48,688 bases of DNA from Holophagaceae bacterium (lineage in GTDB: Bacteria; Acidobacteriota; Holophagae; Holophagales; Holophagaceae). Location of the stretch: positions 1-48,688 of the forward strand of contig JANXPB010000202.1 of the NCBI GenBank assembly GCA_025357545.1, written 5' to 3'. Under the pieces are notes generated by a model. The model was not told where the DNA came from. It saw nothing but the letters and a program-made list of their open reading frames with translations, and ran no database searches. Positions 33,911 through 42,677 of the stretch are shown piece by piece. How positions within the stretch are numbered: the stretch's first letter is position 1; every line of letters begins with the position of its first letter. The position numbers and the translations under genes were made by a program.

Positions 33911-34645
33911 ATGGGAATCGTCCTGAAATGCGCGGCCGCGCTGTTCCTTGCCACCACATCTCTGCTGGCCGGTGACTTGACCGTCACCATGGTGGGCACC
34001 GGCAAATACAACGACGGCCCCCAGACCCACTACTGGTCCAGCAAGTACATGCGCATCAATAACCCCGGCTCCAAGCACGACACCCTGGTGGACTATGTCA
34101 ACGGCGTGAACTACACCATCGACCATGACAAGAAGGCCATCCAGAAGATGAGCTGGGACGACCTGGAGGCCGCGGTCGAGGGCATGGCGAAGCAGTTCAA
34201 GGATATGCCGCCCCAAATCCTGGCCATGATGCCCGGCGGGGGCGGGGGCGAAGTGGTGGTGGAGGATCAGGGCAAAGAATCAATCGTCGGGCGCTCATGC
34301 CGCAAATGGAAGATCACCATGGGGAAGATAGTCATCGAAACCAGCAATGATCCGACCCTTAAGCCACCGGTACCGGCCGTGAGCTACACGCGCTTCCTGC
34401 GGCTGCGGAACCTCGCAGGCGCCATGGGCCCCGCCGCCTTGAGCATGAAAAAGCTGGGTGAAGAGCTCGCCAAGATCCAGGGCATGGCCCTGAAGACCCG
34501 CAATGTGATGCCCATGGTGGGCGAGATCACCACCGAGGCCACCGAGGTGAAGGAAGGCCCGATCCCCGAAGCCACCTTTGCCCTGCCTGCGGGCTACAAA
34601 ATGGAAGACCTGGGCGCGAAGATGGCCAAGAATTTCCGGAAATAG
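33911..34645 (+). CDS. Secreted DUF4412-like protein
   Basis: A 244-residue exported protein: signal peptide MGIVLKCAAALFLATTSLLA before GDLTVTM. The rest reads as a lipoprotein-localisation-like beta protein of the DUF4412 kind (YNDGPQTHYWSSKYMRINN, DHDKKAIQKMSW, ESIVGRSCRKWKI). Family assignment is by pattern only. AGGAG precedes ATG 33911; a much longer frame through the divergent regulator is not used. It is followed by a strong terminator, so it is probably a single-gene unit divergent from the NtrC-type gene (90-bp gap). Confidence 0.7.
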   Translation: MGIVLKCAAALFLATTSLLAGDLTVTMVGTGKYNDGPQTHYWSSKYMRINNPGSKHDTLVDYVNGVNYTIDHDKKAIQKMSWDDLEAAVEGMAKQFKDMPPQILAMMPGGGGGEVVVEDQGKESIVGRSCRKWKITMGKIVIETSNDPTLKPPVPAVSYTRFLRLRNLAGAMGPAALSMKKLGEELAKIQGMALKTRNVMPMVGEITTEATEVKEGPIPEATFALPAGYKMEDLGAKMAKNFRK

Positions 34646-34660
34646 ATTCCCCGCAGGGTA

Positions 34661-34694
34661 GGAAAGGGGCCGCAGTCGCGGTCCCTTTCCTTTT
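34661..34694 (+). terminator. Rho-independent terminator
   Basis: GGAAAGGGGCCGC (34661-34673) pairs with GCGGTCCCTTTCC (34678-34690) around AGTC, followed by TTTT. Ends the secreted protein gene; the xseB ATG follows 11 bp later. Confidence 0.8.
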
Positions 34695-34705
34695 AGAATG
34701 GGTCC

Positions 34706-34945
34706 ATGACCAACCCCGCCCCCTCCTTCGATGATGGCTTGGACCGGTTGGAGGGCATCGTCCAGAAGCTCGAGGCCGGGAGCCTGAGCCTGGAGGCCGC
34801 ACTGGCAGCCTTCGAGGAGGGCGTCGGGCTGAGCAAGGCCCTGCAGGAACAGCTGGGTGAAGCCCAACGGCGCGTGGAGGTGCTTAAGCGCGGGCTGGGC
34901 GGAGAATACCGGGCGGAACCGCTGGAACCCGAGGACTCCGTGTGA
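34706..34945 (+). CDS. xseB: Exodeoxyribonuclease VII small subunit
   Basis: A 79-residue helical protein matching XseB: FDDGLDRLEGIVQKLEAGSL followed by SLEAALAAFEEGVGLSKALQ and LGEAQRRVEVL. With XseA it degrades single-stranded DNA. The stop overlaps the next start (GTGA), placing it in the common xseB-ispA-dxs gene order. The large subunit gene is not in the window. Confidence 0.92.
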   Translation: MTNPAPSFDDGLDRLEGIVQKLEAGSLSLEAALAAFEEGVGLSKALQEQLGEAQRRVEVLKRGLGGEYRAEPLEPEDSV

Positions 34946-35838
34946 ACCCGGCCGCCCTGCAGCTGCACGTGAAAGCGGACCTGGACCGGCTGCTGCCCCT
35001 TCTCGACAGCCACTTCGCCGGGCGTTTCAAGGGCGGCGAGGCGGCAAAACTTGCGGGAGCCATACGCCACAGCCTGGAGGCAGGCGGCAAGCGGGTGCGC
35101 CCGGTCCTCTGTCTGCTGGCCGCGGAGTCCACGGGCGCTTCCCCGGAGTGCGCGCTGAACGGCGCCGTGGCCCTGGAGTTCATCCACACCTACTCGCTGA
35201 TCCACGATGACCTGCCGGCTATGGATGACGACGACCTGCGGCGGGGCAAGCCCACCTGCCACGTAGTCTTCGGCGAGGCCCATGCCATCCTGGCTGGAGA
35301 TGGACTGCAGGCCGAGGCCTTCAATATCATGGCGGAAGACGGCTCCGTCGCGCCCTCTTTGAGGATCGAAGCCATTTCTCTGTTGGCCGAGGCGAGCGGG
35401 TGGAAGGGCATGGTGGGGGGGCAGGCCTTGGACCTCGAAGGTGAGGCCCTGGCGAGTTATGGCCTGGATCACCTGAAGACCATCCATCGCCTTAAGACCG
35501 GCGCCCTGATCCGGGCCTCGCTGGAAATCGGAGCCGTATTGGCGGGGGCGGAACCCACCCAGCGGGAAGCCTTGCGGGAAGCCGGATCCGCGCTGGGGCT
35601 GGCCTTCCAGATCCAGGACGATATCCTGGACGCCACCTCCGACGGGGCGACCTTGGGTAAGCGGGCCGGGAAGGACGTCGGAAGAGGTAAGATCACTTAT
35701 CCGGCTCTCCTAGGACTGGATGGCGCTCGGCGGGCCCTCGTCGAGGCCACGGAGAAAGCGCTATGGCATCTACAATCCCTCCCGAAACCCGCGTCGCTGG
35801 CAACGTGGGCGCGCTACTTGGCGGTCAGGAACACGTGA
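34942..35838 (+). CDS. ispA: Farnesyl/geranylgeranyl diphosphate synthase (polyprenyl synthetase)
   Basis: Condenses isopentenyl diphosphate with allylic diphosphates. A 298-residue all-helical protein with the first aspartate-rich motif DDLPAMDDDD (89-98), GGKRVRP near 48-54 and the second motif QIQDDILD near 226-230. The FARM region with Tyr at the position four residues before DD (THTYSLIHDD-like: HTYSLIHDD) suits farnesyl or short-chain products; the exact chain length is not certain. Start is GTG overlapping xseB. It overlaps dxs by one base (TGATG). Confidence 0.93.
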   Translation: MNPAALQLHVKADLDRLLPLLDSHFAGRFKGGEAAKLAGAIRHSLEAGGKRVRPVLCLLAAESTGASPECALNGAVALEFIHTYSLIHDDLPAMDDDDLRRGKPTCHVVFGEAHAILAGDGLQAEAFNIMAEDGSVAPSLRIEAISLLAEASGWKGMVGGQALDLEGEALASYGLDHLKTIHRLKTGALIRASLEIGAVLAGAEPTQREALREAGSALGLAFQIQDDILDATSDGATLGKRAGKDVGRGKITYPALLGLDGARRALVEATEKALWHLQSLPKPASLATWARYLAVRNT

Positions 35839-37769
35839 TGGGGGAGAACCCCGCCACCCGCTACCCGCTGTTGGATTCCATCGCCGCCCCCCAGCAAATC
35901 CGGCATTTCAGCGACGACCAACTAGAACAACTCTCCTCTGAAGTCCGCCAATTCCTTATCGATTCCATCAGCGGCACCGGTGGCCATTTCAGTTCCAACC
36001 TGGGCACCGTCGAACTCACGGTGGCCCTCTTCCACCACTTCGATTTCCTCCACGACCGCATCGTCTGGGACGTGGGCCACCAGGCCTACCCCCACAAGAT
36101 CCTAACGGGCCGCAAGGACCGCTTTCCCACCCTGCGCCAGCACAACGGCCTGGCGGGCTTCCTGAAGCGCGACGAGAGCCCCTACGACCATTTCGGCGCA
36201 GGCCATGCCAGCACCAGCATCTCGGCCGTACTGGGCATGGCCAAGGCCCGGGACCTGCAGGGCCAGACCCACGCCTGCATCGCGGTCATCGGCGACGGCT
36301 CCATGACCGCGGGCATGGCCTTCGAGGGCCTCAACCAGGCGGGCTACCTGCAAGCGAAAAACTTCCTCGTGATCCTCAACGACAACGACATGAGCATCAG
36401 TCCGAATGTGGGCTCGCTGCAAGGGTACTTGAACCAGATCATGTCGGGCCAATACTACAACCGTTGGCGGGACCGTATCGAGCACGCCATCAAGGCCATC
36501 CCCCTTCCCACCGTCAGCAAGGGCGTGGCCAAGGCCGCCAAATGGAGCGAAGAGACCTTCAAGCGCATGATGGTGCCGGGCCTGCTCTTCGAGGATCTGG
36601 GGTTCCGCTACCTCGGCCCCGTGAACGGCCACGACGTGAACGCAACCTCCCGCGCGATCCAGGAAGCCAAGGAAAAAATGGCCGACGGCCCCGTGCTGCT
36701 GCACGTGCAGACCAAAAAAGGCTTCGGCTACGACCCGGCGGTGAACGACCCTATGAAGTGGCATGGCGTCACCGCTTTCGATGCGGAAGCCGGCGAAATG
36801 AGGAAAGCCGTGGTGGATCCCGCCAAGCCTGCGCCGCCCAGCTACACCAGCGTCTTCGGCAAGGCCCTGCTGGAGCTGGCGAAGACCGATGACAAGATCG
36901 TGGGGATCACTGCGGCCATGGACACGGGCACCGGCCTGGACATCTTCGCCAAGAGCTTTCCGGACCGCATGTTTGATGTGGGCATCGCCGAGCAGCATGC
37001 CGTCACCTTTGCCGCGGGGTTGGCCGCTCAAGGCATGCGGCCCGTGTGCGCCATCTACTCGACCTTCCTGCAGCGGGGCTTCGATCAGGTGGTGCACGAC
37101 GTGTGCATCCAGAACCTGCCGGTGACCTTCGCCCTCGACCGCGCCGGCATCGTGGGGGCCGACGGCCCCACGCACCACGGCCTCTATGACATGGCGTACC
37201 TGCGCTGCATCCCGAACATCATCCTGATGGCTCCCAAGGATGAGAACGAACTGCGCCGCCTCCTCATGACCGCGGTCTATTCCGACCGGCCCGCAGCCCT
37301 GCGCTATCCGCGCGGCAACGGGCTGGGCGTGAAGATGGACGAGACCATCACCGCCCTGCCCATCGGCAAGGGGGAGCTGCTGCGGGAGGGTTCCGACCTG
37401 CTGCTCTTCGCCATCGGCGCCATGGTCGCCCCTGCCCAGAGGCTGGCCGAAAGCCTCGCGGCGGAAGGCATTTCCTGCGCCGTGGCCAATGCCCGCTTCA
37501 TCAAGCCCCTCGACTCGGAACTCCTTTGCGCATGGGCCGGGAACACCAAGGCCGTGGTGACCTTGGAAGAAGGTTGTGCGCCGGGCGGGTTTTCCGCCGC
37601 GGTGCTGGAGACCCTGGCGGACGCAGGAGTGGTCAAGCCGCTGCTGCGCTGCGCGGTGCCCGACCACATCGTCCACCACGGGGACCCCAAGCGCCTGTTG
37701 GACGAGGAAGGGCTCGGACCCGACGCGCTTTTGAACCGCATCAAAACTTTCTATCAACGGCTTTCCTAA
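35838..37769 (+). CDS. dxs: 1-Deoxy-D-xylulose-5-phosphate synthase
   Basis: First enzyme of the MEP isoprenoid pathway, joining pyruvate and glyceraldehyde-3-phosphate with thiamine diphosphate. The 643-residue protein shows GTGGHFSSNLGTVELTVALF, DVGHQAYPHKILTGR, the ThDP motif GDGSMTAGMAFEGLNQAG...NDNDMSI, and the C-terminal transketolase-like part with FDVGIAEQHAVTFAAGLA, GADGPTHHG and VTLEEG. ATG 35838 is chosen because it overlaps the ispA stop and leaves the normal short leader before PLLDSI; an ATG at 35763 would lie deep in ispA. Its cofactor thiamine diphosphate depends on thiC elsewhere in the window. Confidence 0.96.
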   Translation: MGENPATRYPLLDSIAAPQQIRHFSDDQLEQLSSEVRQFLIDSISGTGGHFSSNLGTVELTVALFHHFDFLHDRIVWDVGHQAYPHKILTGRKDRFPTLRQHNGLAGFLKRDESPYDHFGAGHASTSISAVLGMAKARDLQGQTHACIAVIGDGSMTAGMAFEGLNQAGYLQAKNFLVILNDNDMSISPNVGSLQGYLNQIMSGQYYNRWRDRIEHAIKAIPLPTVSKGVAKAAKWSEETFKRMMVPGLLFEDLGFRYLGPVNGHDVNATSRAIQEAKEKMADGPVLLHVQTKKGFGYDPAVNDPMKWHGVTAFDAEAGEMRKAVVDPAKPAPPSYTSVFGKALLELAKTDDKIVGITAAMDTGTGLDIFAKSFPDRMFDVGIAEQHAVTFAAGLAAQGMRPVCAIYSTFLQRGFDQVVHDVCIQNLPVTFALDRAGIVGADGPTHHGLYDMAYLRCIPNIILMAPKDENELRRLLMTAVYSDRPAALRYPRGNGLGVKMDETITALPIGKGELLREGSDLLLFAIGAMVAPAQRLAESLAAEGISCAVANARFIKPLDSELLCAWAGNTKAVVTLEEGCAPGGFSAAVLETLADAGVVKPLLRCAVPDHIVHHGDPKRLLDEEGLGPDALLNRIKTFYQRLS

Positions 37770-37870
37770 AAGGTGAGGAACGAAACCATGGCTCCATACC
37801 TTGCGTGGGGGCCACCAGGTTCTAATGTGTTAGATATCCATTCTTGCCAATTCTGATTTGAGGTCATCCC

Positions 37871-38761
37871 GTGCGGAATCCTTTTCCCGTCTCTGTTCTT
37901 CTAGCTGCGCTCTCGGCAGGTTCGCTTGGTGCTTCCGCCGCGCCCCAGGCCACTGATCCGGTGATCATCGCCACGGGCTGGGCGCGGGTGGACAAGGATG
38001 GTTCCTGCACCTTCTTCAATCCCGCCACGCGATCCCTGGACACCTGGATGAAGGACTTCGGGGTCACCTCCACCCTGGATGTGTCGAAGCTCGACGCCAC
38101 CCCCGAAAAATGGTTGGTGGACCCCTACGGCAGTGGTTGGATCGTCTCCGGCTCCACGCTGTACCAGATCACCAAGAGTGGCAAGCTCGGGGCGAAGGTG
38201 AACCTGCCCGGCGAGGTGGTTGATCTGGGCTGGGACACCAAGGGCTTTGTGCTGCTCTACCGCTCCACTGAGCCCTACCTGGAGAAACGCGAATACACGA
38301 AGGCCAATGTGATCTGGTCGGCGGGACGGAAACCCCGGAACCCCGAGGTGGGCCTGCCCCCATCCCGCCGCCTGGTCATTTCCGAGGAGGGCAGTGTCCT
38401 GGTCGCCACCGGGTCCAGCCTGTACCTCCAGTCCTATGACGGGGCCAAGGGCAATCCCGTGGGCGACGCGGTTTTCACGCTCAACAACGCGGCCCCACCC
38501 AACCTGGCCCCAGGGGGCAAAGAACGCGGCTCCCTCAATTGGTGGTTGGGCAAAGGCGTCGTGTTCGCGGCGGTGCCCGGGTCCCACATCCCCTCTGAGA
38601 GGAAATCCGGCCTGCTGCTGGCCCGCATGGATTTGGCAGGGAGCACCCTGGAATTCCTGCCCACGGGGGTCACCGAGGACCATAAGCTGTTGGGCCTGTT
38701 GGACGCCGAGGCCATCTTGATGAAACCAGGCGGGGGCTTGGTCTTTGTGCCCATTCGGTAG
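37871..38761 (+). CDS. Secreted protein of unknown function
   Basis: A 296-residue exported protein with signal peptide (VSVLLAALSAGSLGASA, cleavage near residue 23). The mature part is rich in short beta strands ending in Gly/Ser turns (YGSGWIVSGSTLYQITKSG, EGSVLVATGSSLYLQSYDG), suggesting a beta-propeller-like fold; no family is named. The GTG start at 37871 has GAGG seven bases upstream. It stands alone between dxs and the convergent nucleotidase gene, 11 bp away. Confidence 0.7.
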   Translation: MRNPFPVSVLLAALSAGSLGASAAPQATDPVIIATGWARVDKDGSCTFFNPATRSLDTWMKDFGVTSTLDVSKLDATPEKWLVDPYGSGWIVSGSTLYQITKSGKLGAKVNLPGEVVDLGWDTKGFVLLYRSTEPYLEKREYTKANVIWSAGRKPRNPEVGLPPSRRLVISEEGSVLVATGSSLYLQSYDGAKGNPVGDAVFTLNNAAPPNLAPGGKERGSLNWWLGKGVVFAAVPGSHIPSERKSGLLLARMDLAGSTLEFLPTGVTEDHKLLGLLDAEAILMKPGGGLVFVPIR

Positions 38762-38772
38762 AAACAGGAGGC

Positions 38773-40407
38773 CTAGCGCCCTTGTTGCAAGACCCGCTCC
38801 CGGTCCAGCGCCGGGATGGTGCGCCAGGCGTTCACGGCCGCCGGAGCCAGGTTGGGACGGTTGAGCACGTAGTCCAGCAGGAGGTTCCGGGTCAGCTGCG
38901 GCGTCACAAAGTCAGGTTGGCCCGTAAAACCGATGGCCTCCATGTACCCCCCACCGCCCCGCACCCGGTAGGTGCTCAGGGCCAGCGTGAAGGTCTGCTC
39001 GTCCCGCACGGGCTGGCCCTGGAAGACCAGGTTCTTCACGCGGCTGCCCCGGGCCTGGGAGAGGTCCAGCGCATAGGCGCAACCGTCGATCTGGTCCACA
39101 TCGTAGAAGGCCACCGCCTTGTTGAAGAGCTCCGGCTCATGGCTGAAGTTGTAGGCCCGGGCGGCGAATTCCAAGTAGGCCCGCAGCTGTTTGCCGGTGA
39201 TGCGGATGCGGGCCAATTGATTCTCGTAGGGCTGCAGGCTGTAGAACTGCCGCACGGACGTTGGGCCCTTGGGAATGAAAATGCGGGCGCTGGTCCAGTT
39301 CACCGCTGAAAGCTGGGCCCCGGTGGCAAGGCGCTGGACAGTGTGCAGGAGCTGGGCCAGGGGCGTGTCTTCCAAACGGCACCAGCGGCCGTCTAGGTCC
39401 GTCCCCAGGTTCGTGGCGGCGGTATTCAAGTAGGTCTCGGTGGCAGTGCGCAGGGAGGCCGTCAGTTCCAGCACCTGAGGGTCCTGGGGTGTTTCCGAGG
39501 TGGGCTGGGCGAGGTGCCCCTGCGAAGCCACCACCCGCCAGTGTCCTTGGATCTTTTGGAGGGCCAGCTCTGCCACCGAAAGGGCCCGGCCGTGGGCCCC
39601 GGCCTGGAGGATGGCCACACCCTTGTGTTGGGTGGATATGGGCAGATGGGTATGGCCCGTAAGGATCAGGTCGATGCCCGGCACTTCCTCCGCCAGCCGA
39701 AGCGCTGCATTCTCATCCCCGGGCCGACCCGGCAGGGTGCCCAGGCCGGAGTGCATCGTAACGATGACCACATCGGCCTTTTCCTTGTCCCTCAAGCGTG
39801 GCACGAGGGCCTTGGCACACTCGACGATGTCCTGGAAGACCAAACCTGGATAATTGCCGGGTTCCTCCCATTTTGGGATCCCTGGGGTGGTGAAGCCGAC
39901 GATGACCACGGTCACATCGCCCACCTTGAGTTTGGTCCAAGGCAAGAAGGCTGGTTTCCCACCCTTGGCCAGCAGCGTGTTGGCCGACAGGAAGGGAAAG
40001 CGGGCCTGCTTTTCGGCAGTCCGCAACACGTCCAGGCCCCAGTTGAAATCGTGGTTGCCCACGGCCATGGCCGAGAAGCCCAGTTCGTTCATCACCGCAA
40101 TGGAGGGTTCCGGAAAATCAGGGCGGAGGCGGGTCCGCACATAATTGATGGGCTCCCCCTCGATGGTGTCGCCGGAATCGATGAGCAGGGTATTGGGGTT
40201 CTGGGCCCTGGCCTGGCGGATGAGGGTGGCCAGCTTGGCCCAGCCTTTGTTTTCGGGTTGGAGGGAGTAGGTGTCCTGGGGCAGCACATGGCCGTGCAGG
40301 TCCGTGGTCCCCAAGACCTGGAGCTTTAGTTCCTGGGCCGAGAGGCCCCCCGCCGCGAGTAGCAGCGAGGTGAGGAGCTTGAGGAGGCCGCCACGGAGGG
40401 GTGTCAT
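38773..40407 (-). CDS. Periplasmic 5'-nucleotidase/2',3'-cyclic phosphodiesterase family protein
   Basis: A 544-residue exported metallophosphoesterase. Signal peptide to about residue 24; then the two-metal motifs TTDLHGH (34-40), DSGDTIEG, GNHDFNWG, MHSG and GHTHLP, followed by a C-terminal 5'-nucleotidase domain (SLQPYENQLARIRITGKQLR, LSTYRVRGGGGY). It resembles UshA/CpdB proteins that hydrolyse extracellular nucleotides. Which of 5'-nucleotides or cyclic phosphates is preferred cannot be told. Length is near the family norm. It converges with the secreted protein gene and is divergent from the DUF6941-like gene. Confidence 0.91.
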   Translation of the reverse strand: MTPLRGGLLKLLTSLLLAAGGLSAQELKLQVLGTTDLHGHVLPQDTYSLQPENKGWAKLATLIRQARAQNPNTLLIDSGDTIEGEPINYVRTRLRPDFPEPSIAVMNELGFSAMAVGNHDFNWGLDVLRTAEKQARFPFLSANTLLAKGGKPAFLPWTKLKVGDVTVVIVGFTTPGIPKWEEPGNYPGLVFQDIVECAKALVPRLRDKEKADVVIVTMHSGLGTLPGRPGDENAALRLAEEVPGIDLILTGHTHLPISTQHKGVAILQAGAHGRALSVAELALQKIQGHWRVVASQGHLAQPTSETPQDPQVLELTASLRTATETYLNTAATNLGTDLDGRWCRLEDTPLAQLLHTVQRLATGAQLSAVNWTSARIFIPKGPTSVRQFYSLQPYENQLARIRITGKQLRAYLEFAARAYNFSHEPELFNKAVAFYDVDQIDGCAYALDLSQARGSRVKNLVFQGQPVRDEQTFTLALSTYRVRGGGGYMEAIGFTGQPDFVTPQLTRNLLLDYVLNRPNLAPAAVNAWRTIPALDRERVLQQGR

Positions 40408-40442
40408 TAAAAAACCTTAGCTAGAAAGGAAGGCCCTTCGGC

Positions 40443-40458
40443 GATAAACTGAGCGTTC
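40443..40458 (+). promoter_or_regulatory. Putative -10 region of the DUF6941-like gene
   Basis: GATAAACTGAGCGTTC, 40 bp before the ATG, matches the element at 9671-9686 upstream of thiC in 13 of 16 positions. TAAACT is the -10-like part. No clear -35. Confidence 0.35.
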
Positions 40459-40497
40459 AACTTTTGTTGACCCCTCAACCACCCCCATGGAGCACCC

Positions 40498-40968
40498 ATG
40501 CAAGAAGTTCAGATCAAGGCCCCCAAGCACGAGTTCACCCTGCTTTGCGACGACATCCGCCAGGAAATGGGCGGCAAGACCTCGCTCATGGGCCTCTACG
40601 ATCACCACATCGTTGTCCCCGAAGTGCCCTTCGTCCTCCCGAAGGTCTGCTTCTACAGCAAGTTCTCCCGCATGGACGGCCAGTTCAAGTTCAGCTTCTC
40701 GGTCGTGAGCCCCAGCGGCGAGCGCAAGGACATCATCCGTGATTCCGATGTGCAGATCCCCGAAGGCGCGAAGGAAGGCACCTTCAACGTCATCGCCAGC
40801 CCCTTTGAAGTGGGCGCCGAGGGCGTCTTTGAAGTGATCATCGGCCTCACCAAGGGCGCCGACCGCTTCGAGTACGTCTACAAGTTCGCCATCAGCAACG
40901 CCCAGCGCCTGCAGGCCGAGTACGAGGCCGCCATGGCCGAGGCCCAGAAGGCCGGCGCCGCGAACTGA
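40498..40968 (+). CDS. DUF6941-like protein
   Basis: A 156-residue soluble protein. The segment EFTLLCDDIRQEMGGKTSLM followed by GLYDHHIVV and LPKVCFYSKF has the pattern of the DUF6941 family (CDDvRqEvGgKisLiGvY...LPklc), whose function is unknown; the second half looks like a beta sandwich (VVSPSGERKDIIRDSDVQIP) and a Glu/Ala-rich helix ends the protein. A strong terminator follows directly, so it is monocistronic. Codon use is highly biased to C-ending codons, suggesting high expression. Confidence 0.75.
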   Translation: MQEVQIKAPKHEFTLLCDDIRQEMGGKTSLMGLYDHHIVVPEVPFVLPKVCFYSKFSRMDGQFKFSFSVVSPSGERKDIIRDSDVQIPEGAKEGTFNVIASPFEVGAEGVFEVIIGLTKGADRFEYVYKFAISNAQRLQAEYEAAMAEAQKAGAAN

Positions 40969-40984
40969 TCCAGTCGCGTTTTCC

Positions 40985-41016
40985 AAAAAGGCGGGCCCTG
41001 CGGGCCCGCCTTTTTT
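40985..41016 (+). terminator. Strong rho-independent terminator
   Basis: GGCGGGCCC (40990-40998) pairs with GGGCCCGCC (41002-41010) around TGC, preceded by AAAAA and followed by TTTTTT. It ends the DUF6941-like gene. Directly after it CTTGAGACT occurs twice (41017-41025 and 41038-41046) before the E1-like gene. Confidence 0.9.
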
Positions 41017-41052
41017 CTTGAGACTTGGGCTTCCGGACTTGAGACTCGACCC

Positions 41053-42051
41053 ATGAGCCGCTACGCCAAGCAACGCATCTTCCTAGGGGCCGGGTCCGAC
41101 GAGTTGCTCCGGAGCCGGCGTGTGGCCGTGGTCGGTCTGGGCGCCACGGGATCGGTCATCGCCGCCTGGCTGGCGCGGGCGGGGGTGGGGCATCTCACAC
41201 TGCTCGACCGGGATCTGGTGGAGCGCAGCAACCTCCAGCGGCAGTTGCTATACCTGGAAGCTGACCTGGGGCGACCCAAGGCCGAGGTGGCCGCGGCGCG
41301 GCTTGCAGCGGCCAATTCCGACATCGAGCTGCACCCGGTGGTGGCGGATCTCACCTCAGGAAATGCCCGGGAGCTGTTGAGCGGCTTCGACCTCATCTGC
41401 GATGGCACCGACAATTTCGAAGCGCGCTTTCTCATCAACGACCTGGCCATCCTCACAGGAGCGCCGTGGATCTACACGGGCGCCATCGGCGCCGAAGGCG
41501 TGGTGTGGCCCATCCAGGTGCCCGCCACGGCCTGCCTGCGCTGCCTGATCGAAGAGCCCCCGGCCTTCGGCGACGTGGACACCTGCGACACCGCCGGAGT
41601 GCTGGGCCCCGCCGTGGGCGTGGTGGCCTCCTGGGCCGCCCTGGAGGCCCTGAAAATCCTGACGGGCCGTGAGCCCCACCGCGAGCTGGTGCGCTTCAAC
41701 CTCTGGGACGACGAGCGCCAGTTCCTGCGCCCGCCCAAATCCCGCTGCCGCTTCTGCACCGAGCAGATCACGGAATTCCTCGACGCCCGCTGGACCCTGA
41801 AAGCATCTGCACTCTGCGGCCTGGAGGGTGTGCAGATACGGGTGAATCCGCCCGGGAAGCTTGATTTCGCCGCCCTGCAATCACGCCTGGAAACCCGCAG
41901 CGGCAGCCCCTGGAAACAGCGCGGGATGCTTCTGAAAGGCCGTGACGGCGGCTGGGACATCACCCTTTTCCAGGATGGCCGCGCCCTCATCCACGGTGCC
42001 ATCACGCCCGAACGGGCGCGGAGCTGGTACACGGAGGTGGTGGGGTGCTGA
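41053..42051 (+). CDS. ThiF/MoeB-type E1-like adenylyltransferase
   Basis: Activates the C-terminal glycine of a ubiquitin-like sulfur carrier (MoaD, ThiS or similar) by adenylation. The 332-residue protein has a nucleotide-binding loop VVGLGATGS (26-34), the RSNLQRQLLY segment, DGTDNFEARFLIND, two zinc-binding CxxC pairs (CLRC near 161, CRFC near 235) and the conserved DTCDTAGVLGP Cys near 178. The last 85 residues (GLEGVQIRVNPPGKLDF) resemble the C-terminal part of MoeB-like proteins rather than rhodanese. It could serve molybdopterin, thiamine or cysteine synthesis; moaA and thiC are in the window but distant. It overlaps rdgB by 7 bp. Confidence 0.87.
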   Translation: MSRYAKQRIFLGAGSDELLRSRRVAVVGLGATGSVIAAWLARAGVGHLTLLDRDLVERSNLQRQLLYLEADLGRPKAEVAAARLAAANSDIELHPVVADLTSGNARELLSGFDLICDGTDNFEARFLINDLAILTGAPWIYTGAIGAEGVVWPIQVPATACLRCLIEEPPAFGDVDTCDTAGVLGPAVGVVASWAALEALKILTGREPHRELVRFNLWDDERQFLRPPKSRCRFCTEQITEFLDARWTLKASALCGLEGVQIRVNPPGKLDFAALQSRLETRSGSPWKQRGMLLKGRDGGWDITLFQDGRALIHGAITPERARSWYTEVVGC

Positions 42052-42677
42052 GCCGGATCCTCCTGGCCTCCCGCAACCCCGGCAAGCTCCGCGAATTCGC
42101 GGGGCTCTTGCCGGATTACGCACTCACGGCCTGGCCCGCCGAGGCGCCGGAAATCCCCGAGGACGGCGCCTTCTTCCGGGACAACGCCGGCCAGAAGGCA
42201 GCCTTCGCGCGGGAATGGTGGAGGCATCACGGCACTGCCCCCGTGGATTTCGTCTTGGCCGATGATTCCGGGCTTTGCGTGGACGCGCTGTGGGGCGGCC
42301 CCGGCGTGCTTTCAGCGCGCTTCGCCAAGCGACTTGCCAACGGTGACACGAACCGCGCCCTGCTGGCGTTGCTGCCCCTCTCTGCTCCTCGGAGCGCGCG
42401 CTTCGTGTGCGTACTGGCCCTGGCGCCCATGGAGGGGGGCGCGCCCAAATTCTTCGAAGCCAGCGTCGAGGGCCGGTTGGCCGAAGCGCCGAAGGGGACG
42501 CGGGGCTTCGGCTACGACCCCATCTTCATTCCCGAAGGGGGCCAAGAAACCTTTGGAGAGCTGGGCGACGAAGTGAAGGCCCGCCTCAGTCACCGGGCGC
42601 AGGCGGCGCGAGCGCTTCGGAACTGTCTAGCTCAACGGAGGGCAGGATGTCAGCCAGGTCCGGAACCGGCGCGTTGA
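42045..42677 (+). CDS. rdgB: RdgB/HAM1 non-canonical purine NTP pyrophosphatase
   Basis: Hydrolyses dITP, XTP and related damaged purine nucleotides to monophosphates, keeping them out of DNA. Motifs: LLASRNPGKLREF, VLADDSGLCVDALWGGPGVLSARFAK and GTRGFGYDPIFIPEGG; the SHRAQAARALR helix ends the core. The last 20 residues (RRAGCQPGPEPAR) are poorly conserved. Start is GTG overlapping the E1-like gene. The 3' end overlaps the convergent gene at 42586-43095 by 92 bp, so one of the two ends may be overcalled. Confidence 0.9.
   Translation: MLSRILLASRNPGKLREFAGLLPDYALTAWPAEAPEIPEDGAFFRDNAGQKAAFAREWWRHHGTAPVDFVLADDSGLCVDALWGGPGVLSARFAKRLANGDTNRALLALLPLSAPRSARFVCVLALAPMEGGAPKFFEASVEGRLAEAPKGTRGFGYDPIFIPEGGQETFGELGDEVKARLSHRAQAARALRNCLAQRRAGCQPGPEPAR

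Noticed and set aside
36102-37757. A 551-codon open frame antisense to dxs
   Set aside because: Antisense shadow of Dxs with no family resemblance.
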